The notes under the pieces are model-generated. The model did no database searches. It saw only the letters and a program-made list of their open reading frames with translations, and had not been told where the DNA came from. The position numbers were made by a program, and so were the translations under genes. Positions 17,968 to 26,617 of a stretch of 64,000 bases of DNA are shown here, piece by piece (within the stretch, counting starts at the first letter, position 1; each line of letters opens with the position of its first letter). This DNA comes from CBDCWT01 sp965223305 (GTDB taxonomy: Bacteria > Planctomycetota > Planctomycetia > Pirellulales > Pirellulaceae): positions 1-64,000 of the forward strand of contig CBDCWT010000030.1 of the NCBI GenBank assembly GCA_965223305.1. The letters are read 5' to 3'.

Positions 17968-18016
17968 GTCTGCGCCGCGCAGTGTGCGCCTCGTAAAACC
18001 ACCCTTTTTGAACTTC

Positions 18017-18349
18017 ATGCCTGCGATTGCGACAAGAGATCAATGTCACGGTAGTCTGTTGGGGCTCGCTTTGGGTGACGCATTGGGCGCGCCCTTCGAG
18101 GGTGGTCTAATCGAGCGAGTGACGTGGTGGTGTATCACTCGTGCCAGTGGAGTGGGGCTGCGTTGGTCTGACGATACGATGATGTCTCTCGACATTGCCG
18201 AGTCACTTGTCGCAAATGGGGGCCTGGACGTTGACGACGTCGCTCGACGATTCGCGAGCAGCTACCGTTGGAGTCGTGGCTATGGTCCAGGTGCCGCCCG
18301 GCTGTTGAAGCGAATTCGGGTGACACAGAACTCTCACGGCGAATCGTAA
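18017..18349 (+). pseudogene. Truncated ADP-ribosylglycohydrolase (N-terminal third)
   Basis: MPAIATRDQCHGSLLGLALGDALGAPFEG and RWSDDTMMSLDIAESL are the N-terminal metal-site motifs of ADP-ribosylglycohydrolases, including the DDT that binds magnesium. AARRLL-type text (GYGPGAARLLKRIR) follows. The protein then leaves the family and stops at 110 residues, against roughly 300 in the family. The later metal-binding half is missing from the downstream DNA, so this is a deletion remnant rather than a frameshift. Confidence 0.75.
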
Positions 18350-18708
18350 GGCGGCAACGAGGGCATTCTTACAAACTGATGTTACGCTCGTTGGCCTCAG
18401 ACGTGAGATGTGCCAAGAAACGACCGAAAGATGATTCGGCATTGGCCGCTAACACACGAGCGGAAGGCACTCGGCCCCTGCCTCATTGATGGAGAGCTTG
18501 TGATAGTCAGCGTAGATGCGAGGATATGCCATTAGCCCGACTGCACCCTGCAAAACTGCTGTCGCGGCCATTCCGAGCCGCACGTACTGCAACGGGTGAG
18601 AACGACCCGTGCGTCGAATCAAGAGCCCCATCGATTCAACTTGATGGCGCGATTGGTCGTCGTCGTCGGGCTGCCGCAGTAATGGTGCGCTGTGCTCATG
18701 CCCCGACC
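18350..18708. other. Gene-poor junction downstream of truncated ADP-ribosylglycohydrolase
   Basis: The family text of the upstream gene ends abruptly here. On the minus strand, 18449-18631 encodes MGLLIRRTGRSHPL then VRLGMAATAVLQGAVGLMAY, a possible membrane-segment fragment of about 60 residues with no recognisable family. The region looks like a deletion or insertion junction. Confidence 0.35.
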
Positions 18709-18924
18709 TTAGCCGAACACATCGCGCTCGGTGGCTTTGTCCATCGTGCCGCGTCGAACATGGAGGGCAAGTACACGATCCCCCTCGACCGTGAACAGCG
18801 CACGATACCGCCCCGATCTTTGCCCGTAGAAGAACTGGTAGATGGGTTCGTGTTCCGCTGCGACTGAATAGTAATGCCGAAGATCGTCCTTCGCCTTTTG
18901 AGTGACGACTACAATGTGCGTCAT
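18709..18924 (-). CDS. RelE/ParE-type toxin, shortened
   Basis: 71 residues. The C-terminal half FFYGQRSGRYRALFTVEGDRVLALHVRRG matches the RelE/ParE core strands. The N-terminal helix VTQKAKDDLRHYYSVAAEHEP is present, but the usual central stretch of about 25 residues between them is absent, so the protein is shorter than the normal 90-100. It may be inactive. The start overlaps the antitoxin stop in an ATGA at 18921-18924, as in many toxin-antitoxin operons. The target is unknown: ParE relatives act on gyrase, RelE relatives on mRNA. Confidence 0.7.
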   Translation of the reverse strand: MTHIVVVTQKAKDDLRHYYSVAAEHEPIYQFFYGQRSGRYRALFTVEGDRVLALHVRRGTMDKATERDVFG

Positions 18925-19160
18925 TCCGACTCGGGAACTCCGAATTCCCGTCTGATGTCGGCGAAAGCCTCTTGAATCGGTTGCGTTCGGCCGGCGGCCA
19001 GATCAGCGAGGCCGTCTTTGATTCCCGACAATGCCTGTTCCCGCTCTTGGCGTAACCAGCGCACGGCCTGTAACACCACTTCCTTGCGGGTCGAGTAGCG
19101 CCCCGTGGCGAATTCCTGCTCAACGAAGGGTTCGAGGTCAGGTGGAAGTTCAATTTGCAT
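18921..19160 (-). CDS. ParD-type antitoxin
   Basis: 79 residues: MQIELPPDLEPFVEQEFATGRYSTRKEVVLQAVRWL is a ribbon-helix-helix domain of the ParD group, followed by an acidic toxin-binding tail. It normally neutralises its partner toxin and represses its own promoter. ATG 19160 is chosen to begin the beta strand of the RHH fold; an upstream in-frame start at 19223 adds unrelated sequence. It overlaps the toxin by 4 bases. Confidence 0.8.
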   Translation of the reverse strand: MQIELPPDLEPFVEQEFATGRYSTRKEVVLQAVRWLRQEREQALSGIKDGLADLAAGRTQPIQEAFADIRREFGVPESE

Positions 19161-19521
19161 AGGTATGTTCTCCCTAGACTTAAGATACCATGTTCGCGAG
19201 AAAGCGGTCAAAAGAGTGGACAACCCGCTGGTAAACCTGCCAGATGAGTTGGCTGCGACAAAGCAGCGTCGCTTGACGTGGCCACGAGTCTGGGTTGACG
19301 ATTCTATGCCTTACGATGAAACCGCAGCAGCTTTCGGTACCCAGTAGCTCGCCGAGGTGTGTCCTCTCGTCGCGAAACTTGTATCGCTCTGTTGCAAGAA
19401 AACACGGTATGTCCGCAGATCCTGAAATGCAACCTGGAGGAAGTCACGTTCAAACCAGCTGGCCGAAAACAAAATCCCAATCCCGTTTGGCGGCGCGGGA
19501 CCAAAACGGAAGAGAAGCGAC
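19161..19521. other. Intergenic, nothing recognised
   Basis: Between the antitoxin start and the end of the ArsR remnant. It should contain the toxin-antitoxin promoter and autoregulatory site close to 19160-19220, but no clear palindrome or -35/-10 can be assigned by eye. Confidence 0.3.
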
Positions 19522-19853
19522 CTACTGCTCGACAGTCGCCCGCAACCTCGCGATCGCGCTGCCCACTGGTCAGAGACTCGCATCAGATAGGCTTTGGCCT
19601 GGTTGAACAATCCGGGGCGGATGGTGAACCGGTTCTCTCTGCCAACACGCCGGGCAGTCAACGACACCGGCATGTTGTAGTACCTGAAGGTGCTTTGTAG
19701 TCGCCTGACGCGTAAGGTCGAGACCCTCAGTCAGCGCGGTAATCGAGCGTTCCTTACCGTCACTGAGGCGCGAGACCAACTCGAGGCGGGTGGCACACCC
19801 AAGGCCGCAAATACGGGCGCGGGATCTTTGCTTCGAGTCTCAGCTCTTGACAT
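19522..19853 (-). pseudogene. ArsR-family transcriptional regulator, frameshifted
   Basis: ATG 19853 lies inside the end of the preceding gene (TATGTCAAGAGCTGA). Family text appears in successive frames: DPAPVFAALG, then LELVSRLSDGKERSITALTEGLDLTRQATTKHLQVLQ (the winged helix recognition region), then RRVGRENRFTIRPGLFNQAKAYL and finally IARLRATVEQ to a TAG at 19522-19524. At least three shifts are needed. An ArsR gene directly after an SRPBCC gene is a common pairing in which the regulator controls the operon. Confidence 0.7.
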
Positions 19854-20298
19854 ATTCGGCGATGTTTTCGGCCTGCAGGTCCCAACCTTCTTTGTTCGAC
19901 CGAAACACCTCGAGTCGTTTCGATTCCGGGAACTGCAAAAAGCCCGTCTCGATGATCGTCAGTCGCGTTCCGTTGTCGCTTGGCCGTAGGCGGAACTCGA
20001 CCATTACCTTGGCGTCGTCGTCGTAGGTGGTATCGGGATCGATGGCGCTGGGAGGCCACGAGAAGACGAACAGCCGCTCGTGTTCCATTCGTTCAGTCAC
20101 AGACACCCACTTCATGTGCTCGTAGCCCGGATAGGTGATGTTGCCCGTCGTCGTCTCACCGAGTTTGAACGGGCCATCGAGTCGGACTCGAAACCACTGG
20201 CCGAACTCCTCGTGGTCGGTGAGCGCACGCCACACTCGCGAAACCGGCGCCGCAAGGTCGACAACCTTCTCGATTCGATCTTGGTCGAGCTGATTCAT
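19840..20298 (-). CDS. SRPBCC (AHSA1-like) domain protein
   Basis: 152 residues. RIEKVVDLAAPVSRVWRALTDHEEFGQWF and the C-terminal TRLTIIETGFLQFPESKRLEVF ... GWDLQAENIAEYV are typical of the START-like AHSA1 (Hsp90 ATPase activator homologue) family, which form a hydrophobic ligand cavity. The ligand is unknown. ATG 20298 has AGGAGG six bases upstream. It overlaps the ArsR remnant, with which it would have formed an operon. Confidence 0.85.
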   Translation of the reverse strand: MNQLDQDRIEKVVDLAAPVSRVWRALTDHEEFGQWFRVRLDGPFKLGETTTGNITYPGYEHMKWVSVTERMEHERLFVFSWPPSAIDPDTTYDDDAKVMVEFRLRPSDNGTRLTIIETGFLQFPESKRLEVFRSNKEGWDLQAENIAEYVKS

Positions 20299-20390
20299 AT
20301 GCAACCTCCTGGTTGAGTATTACCTGCGACATCGAGCCGCAGATCAGGCGGAGCGAATCGCGGTGTACCTAGGCACATCGGCCAAGCGGC

Positions 20391-20425
20391 AAAAGAAAAC
20401 GGTTGACGCTAGTTGGACGTCAACC
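20391..20425 (-). terminator. Rho-independent terminator of tRNA-Leu
   Basis: Read on the minus strand, a perfect nine-base stem CGGTTGACG/CGTCAACCG with a nine-base loop is followed by TTTTCTTTT. It lies 15 bases beyond the 3' end of tRNA-Leu. Confidence 0.85.
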
Positions 20426-20439
20426 GCTACAAGGTACAG

Positions 20440-20523
20440 TGCGAGAGACAGGACTTGAACCTGCACGTCCTTTCGGACACTAGATCCTAAATCTAGCGCG
20501 TCTGCCAATTCCGCCACTCTCGC
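20440..20523 (-). tRNA. tRNA-Leu (anticodon TAG)
   Basis: The minus strand folds as a class II tRNA: acceptor GCGAGAG/CTCTCGC with discriminator A, D arm with GGCAGAC, anticodon loop TTTAGGA (anticodon TAG, reads CUA) on stem CTAGA/TCTAG, a variable arm TGTCCGAAAGGACGT and T arm GCAGG-TTCAAGT-CCTGT. CCA is not encoded. Confidence 0.93.
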
Positions 20524-20633
20524 TGGTCGGGTGCCCTTGCCGAAACGGACACCGAGGCCAAGTCTACCAAAGGCACTCGCCGCTCGTCCACAATCATGGC
20601 AAGCCTCTCCGCCGCCGGCAACGGCAGTTGCTC

Positions 20634-21308
20634 TCAGACAAGCAACTTCTTGGCTAGCCGAAAGACATCGTCAAACATCTGCTCGGTCAGCCGCCCAGTG
20701 AACGTGTTTTGCTGGCTGGGATGATAGCTGCCTAGCATCCAGCGGGAGTCGCCCAGCGGTACCTGGGCCAGGTGCCCAAACTTGGGCCGCCGCCCCCGAT
20801 ACCAGCCACGGTCCACCGCTTCAACGACCATCCCCTGCCAGGCGATCTGGCCCAACGCAATCACGACCTGCGGATCCAGGAGATCCACCGTCGATGTCAA
20901 CCAAGGACGGCATTGCTGCAACTCTCGCCTCGTCGGTTTGTTGGCCGGGGGCGCGCAGTGGCAAACGGCGGTGATCGCGCAGTCGATCAGCTCGAGGCCG
21001 TCCGCCACATCCTGAGATGTCTCTTGATTTGCCAAGCCAGCTCTGTGCAACGCGAGGTACAGCCATTCGCCACTCCGATCACCCGTAAACATACGACCCG
21101 TTCGGTTCGCTCCGTGCGCCGCCGGGGCCAGACCGACGATCAGCAATCGTGCCCGGGGGTCCCCGAAATTGGGTACCGGACGTCCCCAGTACTCACAATC
21201 CAGAAAGGCGCGACGTTTTTGCTCGGCGATCGCCTGGCAGTGGGCGCGCAGCCGGGGACAGTCATCACAGCCCACAATGCGGCGGTTGAGTGTTTTCCAA
21301 GTCGTCAT
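20634..21308 (-). CDS. Family-5 uracil-DNA glycosylase (UdgB)
   Basis: 224 residues. CDDCPRL near the N-terminus supplies two of the iron-sulphur cysteines. GLAPAAHGANRTGRMFTGDRSGEWLY is the motif characteristic of family 5 (UDGb), which lacks the catalytic Asp/Asn of families 1 and 4, and LGSYHPSQQNTFTGRL is the C-terminal motif. It removes uracil and some other deaminated bases from DNA in base-excision repair. It stands alone, downstream (in its own reading direction) of a repeat-rich gap. Confidence 0.92.
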   Translation of the reverse strand: MTTWKTLNRRIVGCDDCPRLRAHCQAIAEQKRRAFLDCEYWGRPVPNFGDPRARLLIVGLAPAAHGANRTGRMFTGDRSGEWLYLALHRAGLANQETSQDVADGLELIDCAITAVCHCAPPANKPTRRELQQCRPWLTSTVDLLDPQVVIALGQIAWQGMVVEAVDRGWYRGRRPKFGHLAQVPLGDSRWMLGSYHPSQQNTFTGRLTEQMFDDVFRLAKKLLV

Positions 21309-21453
21309 AAAACGTCGCAGCAGCTCATATGGAATAACAGCTTGTCTGTAATCGCTCGGCTAAACTGGTTCGTTTGTTGGCATCGCTTGCCTGCCCACGC
21401 CCGCCGCTCGCTAACGCATGTTGATGTTGCGCATTTTGCCTCAATCGGAGGCG

Positions 21454-21514
21454 CGAAGCGTAAGCGAGAGACAACTTGCGATGGTATGTCAACTCCCCCT
21501 CGCTTACGCTTCGG
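21454..21514. repeat. Inverted repeat of the AAGCGTAAGCGAG type
   Basis: CGAAGCGTAAGCGAG at 21454-21468 is repeated inverted as CTCGCTTACGCTTCG at 21500-21514. The same short sequence, with the same inverted partner, occurs at 30328-30395. It is a dispersed palindromic repeat. The remaining parts of the gap between the glycosylase and dioxygenase genes show nothing coding. Confidence 0.7.
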
Positions 21515-21767
21515 GTTACGAAAAACGCGATGAACTCGACCACTTGTCCCTGCCAAACATCGAGAAGCGCAACTTCAAAAAATAGCGCTCGACGCTGCCA
21601 CAGGAAAGGTGAAATCACAGCCGCTGCGACCGTTCTTTCAGTCCTGAGACGAAGCCTAGTTTATACAAAGGCCTTCAGCAGTGTAGACTGCGGTGTTCAC
21701 TCTGGCAGGACAACAGCTGGCGTCGGACGAGATCCCGCAGCGAACCTTCCTCACTCGAAAGTCTGAC

Positions 21768-22649
21768 ATGCAACGTGACCTAGCTCAACAGCCTTCACCT
21801 ACCGCCGATCTGTTTGCACTGCCTCGAACGAGCGAAGCATGGGACGCGTATCGCCTGACTGATGAGCAGTTAGCGTTCTTCCGCCAATGGGGATACGTCT
21901 CCGGAATACAGGTCCTCTCAGAACAGCAGGTTGACATTCTCCGCGACGAGCTGGCTGATTTGACCGCCGCCGAAAATGCCAACAACGAATTGTGGTATGA
22001 GTACTACAGCAACGAGTCCACGGACCCCGAGCGAGTGCTCTTTCATGCACTGGGCGCGTGGCGGATCGCACCGGCCTTTCACGATCTGCTATGGCATCCT
22101 GCCTTCACAATGGCCGCGTCCCAGTTGCTGGAAGGTCCGGTGCGCTTTTGGCACGACCAGCTGTTTTGCAAGCCGCCCCGACACGGCGGTGTTGTGGCGT
22201 GGCATCAAGACTATTCATACTGGACGCGGACGCAACCCATGGCGCATCTGACCTGCTGGATCGCCCTAGATGAAAGCACGGTGGAAAACGGCTGTCTGCG
22301 TTATGTTCCCGGAAGCCACAGATGGGACCTGTTGCCGATTACCGGACTCGCAGGCGACATGTCCGCCATCCGCGAAGTGCTGACGGATGAACAGTGGGAT
22401 GCGCTCGAGCAACCAGTCGCGGCAACCCTACGGCCCGGTGAAGCGACGTTTCATCATCCATTGATGGTTCACGGCTCGTTCGAGAATCATAGCGACCGGC
22501 CTCGGCGGGCGACTGTGATCAACGTCTTCCGCGATGGAGTCTGCTCAGCCAGCAACGAACCGCTGATGCCGGGAGTTCCCTCGATTCCGCCGGGGAAACC
22601 CATTGATGGTCCGTTTTTCCCGCTCCTGCTGGACCCTACCCGACTGTAG
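21768..22649 (+). CDS. Phytanoyl-CoA dioxygenase (PhyH) family protein
   Basis: 293 residues. The Fe(II)/2-oxoglutarate site shows HxD in WHQDYSYW and the distal His in HHPLMVHGS, with a later Arg (RPRRATVINVF) to bind 2-oxoglutarate. PhyH-like enzymes hydroxylate small molecules; the substrate here is unknown. ATG 21768 places QRDLAQQ before the conserved region; an in-frame start at 21693 would add 25 residues without clear family character, and neither has a strong RBS. Confidence 0.85.
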   Translation: MQRDLAQQPSPTADLFALPRTSEAWDAYRLTDEQLAFFRQWGYVSGIQVLSEQQVDILRDELADLTAAENANNELWYEYYSNESTDPERVLFHALGAWRIAPAFHDLLWHPAFTMAASQLLEGPVRFWHDQLFCKPPRHGGVVAWHQDYSYWTRTQPMAHLTCWIALDESTVENGCLRYVPGSHRWDLLPITGLAGDMSAIREVLTDEQWDALEQPVAATLRPGEATFHHPLMVHGSFENHSDRPRRATVINVFRDGVCSASNEPLMPGVPSIPPGKPIDGPFFPLLLDPTRL

Positions 22650-22691
22650 TGTGGGTGGAAACGAGGAGCTGTTTAACCGCGACGCAGAGCT

Positions 22692-22873
22692 GTAGGCCGG
22701 AACAAGCGGCGGGAGAGACGACGATTCTCTAGCCCTGGCGTGACCGCCGCGCCGTTCCGGAGCTAGCGGAGCGGTTGTATTCGGCGCTGAGCGTCGGTCA
22801 GCACCTGCCGGAACGGCGCGGCAGGGAGCCCGCCGCGCGTGGATAGCTTCTTGCGCCGCTTGTTTCGGCCTAC
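22692..22873. repeat. 182-bp foldback repeat with nested inverted arms
   Basis: Outer arms GTAGGCCGGAACAAGCGGCG (22692 on) and CGCCGCTTGTTTCGGCCTAC (ending 22873) are inverted copies. Inner arms GCCGCGCCGTTCCGG (22746-22760) and CCGGAACGGCGCGGC (22808-22822) are a perfect 15-base pair. The 47 bases between form a loop. This fills most of the PhyH-deacetylase gap. It is unrelated in sequence to the 180-bp MITE. Confidence 0.8.
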
Positions 22874-23031
22874 TTCTCTAAGAGAGAAACGTTGGTCAGA
22901 CGCGCTCGCCGCCGGAGTTCCGCCGTATCAGGTCCAGGCTGAATTCAGCGCTGGTTCCGACGAAACTCCTCTGGGTCGCGGTTAAACGTCAAAACTGGTG
23001 TTGGGATCGATAGATGGCTCAGCAGACGGCT

Positions 23032-24768
23032 TTAGCGTTCACGCCAGCCGGTTGCGTCGAGTCGTTTGAACTCGTCGTGTACGTCAGTGCCTGCGTAAAA
23101 CGACAACACCCCGCGAACTCGACGTGTTTCACCAGGCGGGCAATCGGGAAACTGAGGGTCCGAATGCAAGCAGGGACAATACGAGTTGCCGCCCGTGCGG
23201 AAGTGGGGCTCCCAGGCGGTAATCAACCATCGATCGCCGGCCTCATTCCGACAGGCCGCGTAAGGTGCCTCGGACAGCCGATTGTCGGTCGTCAGTTGGT
23301 TAAAATCTGGGGCGGCCTTGAGCATCACGCAGTTCTGGGCTTGCAGTCCGGTCAACGGTTCGTCGGTTCCGTTGGTAATCCAAATCTCCATTTCGACCGC
23401 GTCCGCTGTGGGAGTCACCGTGGCCCCAAATCGAACGCCGTTGGGCAGCAGGCGCTCGGACTGCAGCCCACCATCGGGCAACCGAGTCCACTCCCGCCGC
23501 TCCAGCTCCACGTTCTGGCGAGTCCAGCGCGTCGGTACGTGCGTGTGCGCTAGATAGAGCAACTCGGGAGCAGTGTCGGCGTTCACCCGAATCGCCTCCG
23601 GCACATCGACAACAACGTAGCCGCCACCTTCCCACGGCGCGAACACGCTGCATTTGGTCTCGCGCTGAGGACGAATCGCACCGTCCTTGAACCCGATGCG
23701 CGGATGACGGCCGCCAGGGTAGGGCAGCACGTGCAACCGGTCTCTCGGTTGCTGTGGCAAACCCTTGGCCTTCAACAAATCGAAACGGGCAAGCGCCTGG
23801 TCGACTTCGCTCCAGGTCATTCCTGTTGCGGTTGCGATCTCGCTGGTGGTGAATTGATGATCGACGTACATGTTGCGCAACCAGTACTCGAGATCCTCTT
23901 GATTCGGCCGCCGAGTGTTAGCACGACTGCGATCCAACTTCTGCATTCGAACACGATCTGAGATGATCTCTTCGTGCCGCCGCGGCGCAACGCGTGGGTC
24001 GACGTAGCGCGCCAAATCGCGCAGCGCGATGACGGTAAAGTTGTGCTCCGCGAGGTAATCCATGAACAACTCAAAACGTTTGGGATCCGAGTGAACCCAC
24101 GGATGGGCGCGATCGGGTACCCCATGAAACTGCAGCACGGCGACACGACCAAATCCCGCCTGTTCTACCGCCCGCTTGAAGTCTGCCAGCTCCCAGACAG
24201 GACGAGCGTCACCCGCCGAAGGGATCAGCAGCGGATGATCGAATCCCGGCTCGTAAGCGAAACCGCCTCCGGTTTCGTACGGGTGTTCCGGACTGCCACC
24301 ACGGCGGGCAAACAGGATGCCGTGCGCTTCTAGAATCGGAAAGGCGCCCGCGGTCGTAGCGTTGCCTGGATAAGCGAACGTCACCGGTGCCGGGATACCG
24401 TTTTTTAAGCAGCGGGATCGGATCGCCTCGAGCTGCTCGGGCAGCTGATCCAACGTCTCCTCAGTGATTGCCAGATGATCCCCCGTGTGGTTCCCGATCT
24501 CAAAACCATCGCGATGCAACTGGGCGATCTGCTCCCAGGTCATGTAGTCGCGTTTGTTGTCGAGAAAGTCGAACCCCTCGGTCACAAAGAACGTCGCCCC
24601 AAAACCGCGTTCCAAGAGCAAGGGGCGAACCACGGTAAAGTGCGACCGAACCGAGTCGTCGAAGGTTAAAACAACCAGCTTCTCCGGCAGCGGCTCCAGG
24701 GCGCGCAAGCGCGGAGAACCGAGCGGGCAGAGTAAGACAACCGTCACCAGCATCGAACGCGCAAGCAT
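23032..24768 (-). CDS. Secreted polysaccharide deacetylase-like protein
   Basis: 578 residues with an N-terminal signal segment (ARSMLVTVVLLCPLGS). A NodB domain covers about 30-270: metal Asp in TFDD (35-38), the two metal His in NHTGDH (94 and 98) and FAYPGNATT. A later His is in VLQFHGVPD. The second half is beta-rich and carries many Trp and Cys; no family recognised. NodB enzymes remove acetyl groups from chitin-, peptidoglycan- or exopolysaccharide-type sugars outside the cytoplasm. ATG 24768 has AAAGGTGG upstream; longer in-frame starts add non-signal sequence. Confidence 0.85.
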   Translation of the reverse strand: MLARSMLVTVVLLCPLGSPRLRALEPLPEKLVVLTFDDSVRSHFTVVRPLLLERGFGATFFVTEGFDFLDNKRDYMTWEQIAQLHRDGFEIGNHTGDHLAITEETLDQLPEQLEAIRSRCLKNGIPAPVTFAYPGNATTAGAFPILEAHGILFARRGGSPEHPYETGGGFAYEPGFDHPLLIPSAGDARPVWELADFKRAVEQAGFGRVAVLQFHGVPDRAHPWVHSDPKRFELFMDYLAEHNFTVIALRDLARYVDPRVAPRRHEEIISDRVRMQKLDRSRANTRRPNQEDLEYWLRNMYVDHQFTTSEIATATGMTWSEVDQALARFDLLKAKGLPQQPRDRLHVLPYPGGRHPRIGFKDGAIRPQRETKCSVFAPWEGGGYVVVDVPEAIRVNADTAPELLYLAHTHVPTRWTRQNVELERREWTRLPDGGLQSERLLPNGVRFGATVTPTADAVEMEIWITNGTDEPLTGLQAQNCVMLKAAPDFNQLTTDNRLSEAPYAACRNEAGDRWLITAWEPHFRTGGNSYCPCLHSDPQFPDCPPGETRRVRGVLSFYAGTDVHDEFKRLDATGWRER

Positions 24769-25050
24769 CCGTCCACCTTTCTTAGGTCGGCCCCGGTCTA
24801 ACAGCCGGAGACATGTCCGGCACGAGCCAGGACAGCACAAGTCTAACCGATTCGCTAGCCGGACCTAGACAGCTGCGAGTTCACTTCCTGCGGATCGGGA
24901 CTTTGTGCCAGGGCTTTGCCCAAGCTGCTTCCAAGCTGCCCTCGCTGCCAAAACGGCAGTTTTACAGCGGGGTGTAATCAAGTCGCGCCGGTCTAGGTTG
25001 ATCGTCACAAGTTCTTTTGCTGCAGCATCTTACCCGATGAGTTGCGCCTT
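24769..25050. other. Divergent intergenic region ahead of hsp20
   Basis: Non-coding. It contains a short inverted repeat CTGCC-AAAA-CGGCAG near 24945-24960, about 100 bases before the sigma-54 promoter, in the range where an enhancer-binding protein could bind. Confidence 0.4.
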
Positions 25051-25065
25051 TGGCACGGTTCTTGC
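25051..25065 (+). promoter_or_regulatory. Sigma-54 (-24/-12) promoter of hsp20
   Basis: TGGCACG-GTTC-TTGC matches the sigma-54 consensus TGGCACG-N4-TTGC at every fixed position, with GG and GC ten bases apart. Transcription would start near 25077, about 130 bases before the hsp20 ATG. Near-identical sites precede groEL (39429-39415) and dnaK (49646-49632). Confidence 0.8.
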
Positions 25066-25204
25066 GTTAGATGAGATCCGGCTACTGGAGATTAACGTTC
25101 GCTGGCGAATCAAAGGCGGCACGCTTCAAACTGGCCAATTGAAGTGATCTCCCGTAGACGACTGTTCATTCGTAAGACAAACCCCGGAAACGGAGGAACC
25201 AATC

Positions 25205-25648
25205 ATGTCATGCAATTTGACTTTATCGGACCGGTGGTCTCCTGGCCTGCTCGACGACTTTCGCAAAGAGATGAGTCGGATGGTTGAGGGCTTGCGAGAT
25301 CATGACGACAGCGGCACGACTTTCTTCGCGCCTCGAACGAACTTTGCGGAAACCGACACAGCCTACGAAATCAGCGTCGATCTACCTGGCATGAAGGCCG
25401 AGGATTTTGAGATCGAGTTCAAGGATGGCCGTCTGTGGATCACCGGCGAGCGGCGGCACGAAGCTGAAGAGAAAGGCAAGACCTTTCACCGGGTGGAAAC
25501 GGCCTACGGCAAGTTCCGCCGAGTCGTCGCGTTGGGCAAGCACGTGGACTCTGAGAAGATCGACGCCAAGTACGAGGACGGCGTCCTGGCAATCACGGTT
25601 GCCAAGGTCGAAGAGGTGAAGCCCAAGCGGATTGAGGTGAAGAGCTGA
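25205..25648 (+). CDS. Hsp20 / alpha-crystallin small heat-shock protein
   Basis: 147 residues. The alpha-crystallin domain spans about 45-140 (TNFAETDTAYEISVDLPGMKAEDFEIEFKDGRLWITGER), ending with the GVLAITVAK groove strand and a C-terminal KRIEV (IxI/V-like) motif. It holds unfolding proteins in an ATP-independent way and passes them to DnaK/ClpB, both encoded in this window. RBS CGGAGG precedes the ATG. A sigma-54-type promoter lies upstream and a strong terminator downstream, so it is probably a single-gene unit. Confidence 0.95.
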   Translation: MSCNLTLSDRWSPGLLDDFRKEMSRMVEGLRDHDDSGTTFFAPRTNFAETDTAYEISVDLPGMKAEDFEIEFKDGRLWITGERRHEAEEKGKTFHRVETAYGKFRRVVALGKHVDSEKIDAKYEDGVLAITVAKVEEVKPKRIEVKS

Positions 25649-25695
25649 GACGGGCGGTGAAGAGCCGCAGCATTAGCAATCCCTGATGAACCTAG

Positions 25696-25729
25696 AACCC
25701 CCGCCCGTGATGGCGGGGGTTTTTCTTTT
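25696..25729 (+). terminator. Rho-independent terminator of hsp20
   Basis: CCCCCGCC/GGCGGGGG stem with a short loop followed by TTTTTCTTTT, about 50 bases after the hsp20 stop. Confidence 0.9.
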
Positions 25730-25832
25730 GTGACTCCGTATAGCAGCGGGTTCGCTCCTCGAGCCGTCTGCAGGTTACGGCGCGCGGGGGTGCCACGGGA
25801 GTGTGCCCCACCGCCATGGCTGCCTGCGTGTT

Positions 25833-25970
25833 CTATTTCTTCTTCTTGGTTACCCTTTTCTTTGCCTGCTTCGCTGAGCTTTTGGAAGTGGACTTCTTGC
25901 TCCCAAAGGCGGTGTCCCAGTTCTGCTGGTACCGATCGCTCGGTCCTGAACGTACAATAGGTCCTGGCAT
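25833..25970 (-). CDS. Small Lys-rich planctomycete protein (45 aa)
   Basis: MPGPIVRSGPSDRYQQNWDTAFG followed by a Lys/Ser/Ala tail ending VTKKKK. I recognise the pattern PGPIVRxG...NWDxxFGxKK plus basic tail from small proteins in planctomycete genomes, but they have no known function. The basic tail suggests nucleic acid binding. ATG 25970 has AAGGAG about 11 bases upstream. Longer upstream frames lack this character. Confidence 0.65.
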   Translation of the reverse strand: MPGPIVRSGPSDRYQQNWDTAFGSKKSTSKSSAKQAKKRVTKKKK

Positions 25971-26163
25971 GGCTTGGTTGGCTCCTTGACGGAGTAGGGG
26001 GCAGGTGTCAGTCAAACTCCTCATTTTACTGAAAAGCCGGCGTCTCACGAATGGGGGGTTAGGAGTCGCCCAACGATCGGTTGCCGATATTCGTCCCGCT
26101 CACGCCACTATCCTCGCTACGGGAGGCCGGTGAGAGTCGGGCCGGAGAGGGGGAGCCCCGCCG

Positions 26164-26250
26164 GACGCTACGCGTCGGTTTCGCTGGGGAACCGTGGGCT
26201 AACGCCCAGCGGCTGATTTGGAGCGTAGCCGAACTCGCCAGAGTTTGGCG
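26164..26250 (-). repeat. Dispersed 'TCTGGCGAGTTCGGCTAC' repeat, copy 1
   Basis: Reverse-oriented copy of a core that reads, on the minus strand, CTCTGGCGAGTTCGGCTACG, GCTCCAAATCAGCCGCTGGG, CGTTAGCCCACGG and CCAGCGAAACCGACGCG. The core recurs near 28811, 41269, 44101, 44325, 51175 and 59428. The bases from 26050 to 26343 otherwise show no gene. Confidence 0.75.
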
Positions 26251-26343
26251 GACTGCATGCAGCGTAGTAGCACCTCCAAACTGGGGGAGAGAACAGATGA
26301 GGAGTCGCCACGCGACCAGATTACTTGTTTTTTGCGACAATCC

Positions 26344-26523
26344 TAGCCCGAATTATTCATGAGCGATCTGCTGCGAGGTCGTAAGTCCATCCGTGGCTTC
26401 GTCATGCTTCACAATTCTCCCTCGACGTATTGCTTCAATACGCCTGCGGAAGAATTGCTCGCCTTCCTTGCCACGAACGTGCTTACAACCTCTCGCAACG
26501 ATCTTCATGAATAATCCGGGCTA
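26344..26523. mobile_element. 180-bp foldback MITE, copy 2
   Basis: Same length and ends as the copy at 11295, differing at only a few bases (for example GAATTGCTCG for GAATTACTCG and GTGCTTAC for GTACTTAC). Flanked by TA on both sides. It lies about 95 bases before the STAS gene. Confidence 0.85.
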
Positions 26524-26617
26524 GCATCACTTTGCTGGCAGCGCGATATCCGTGCATCTCTATCTCCCGCTCGAAAAATCGGCTCCGTTCGATGACACGA
26601 GCAGGAGATAACTTCCA

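Noticed and set aside
24905..25147. A possible gene ahead of hsp20
   Set aside because: It has no RBS, no family character and covers the sigma-54 promoter.
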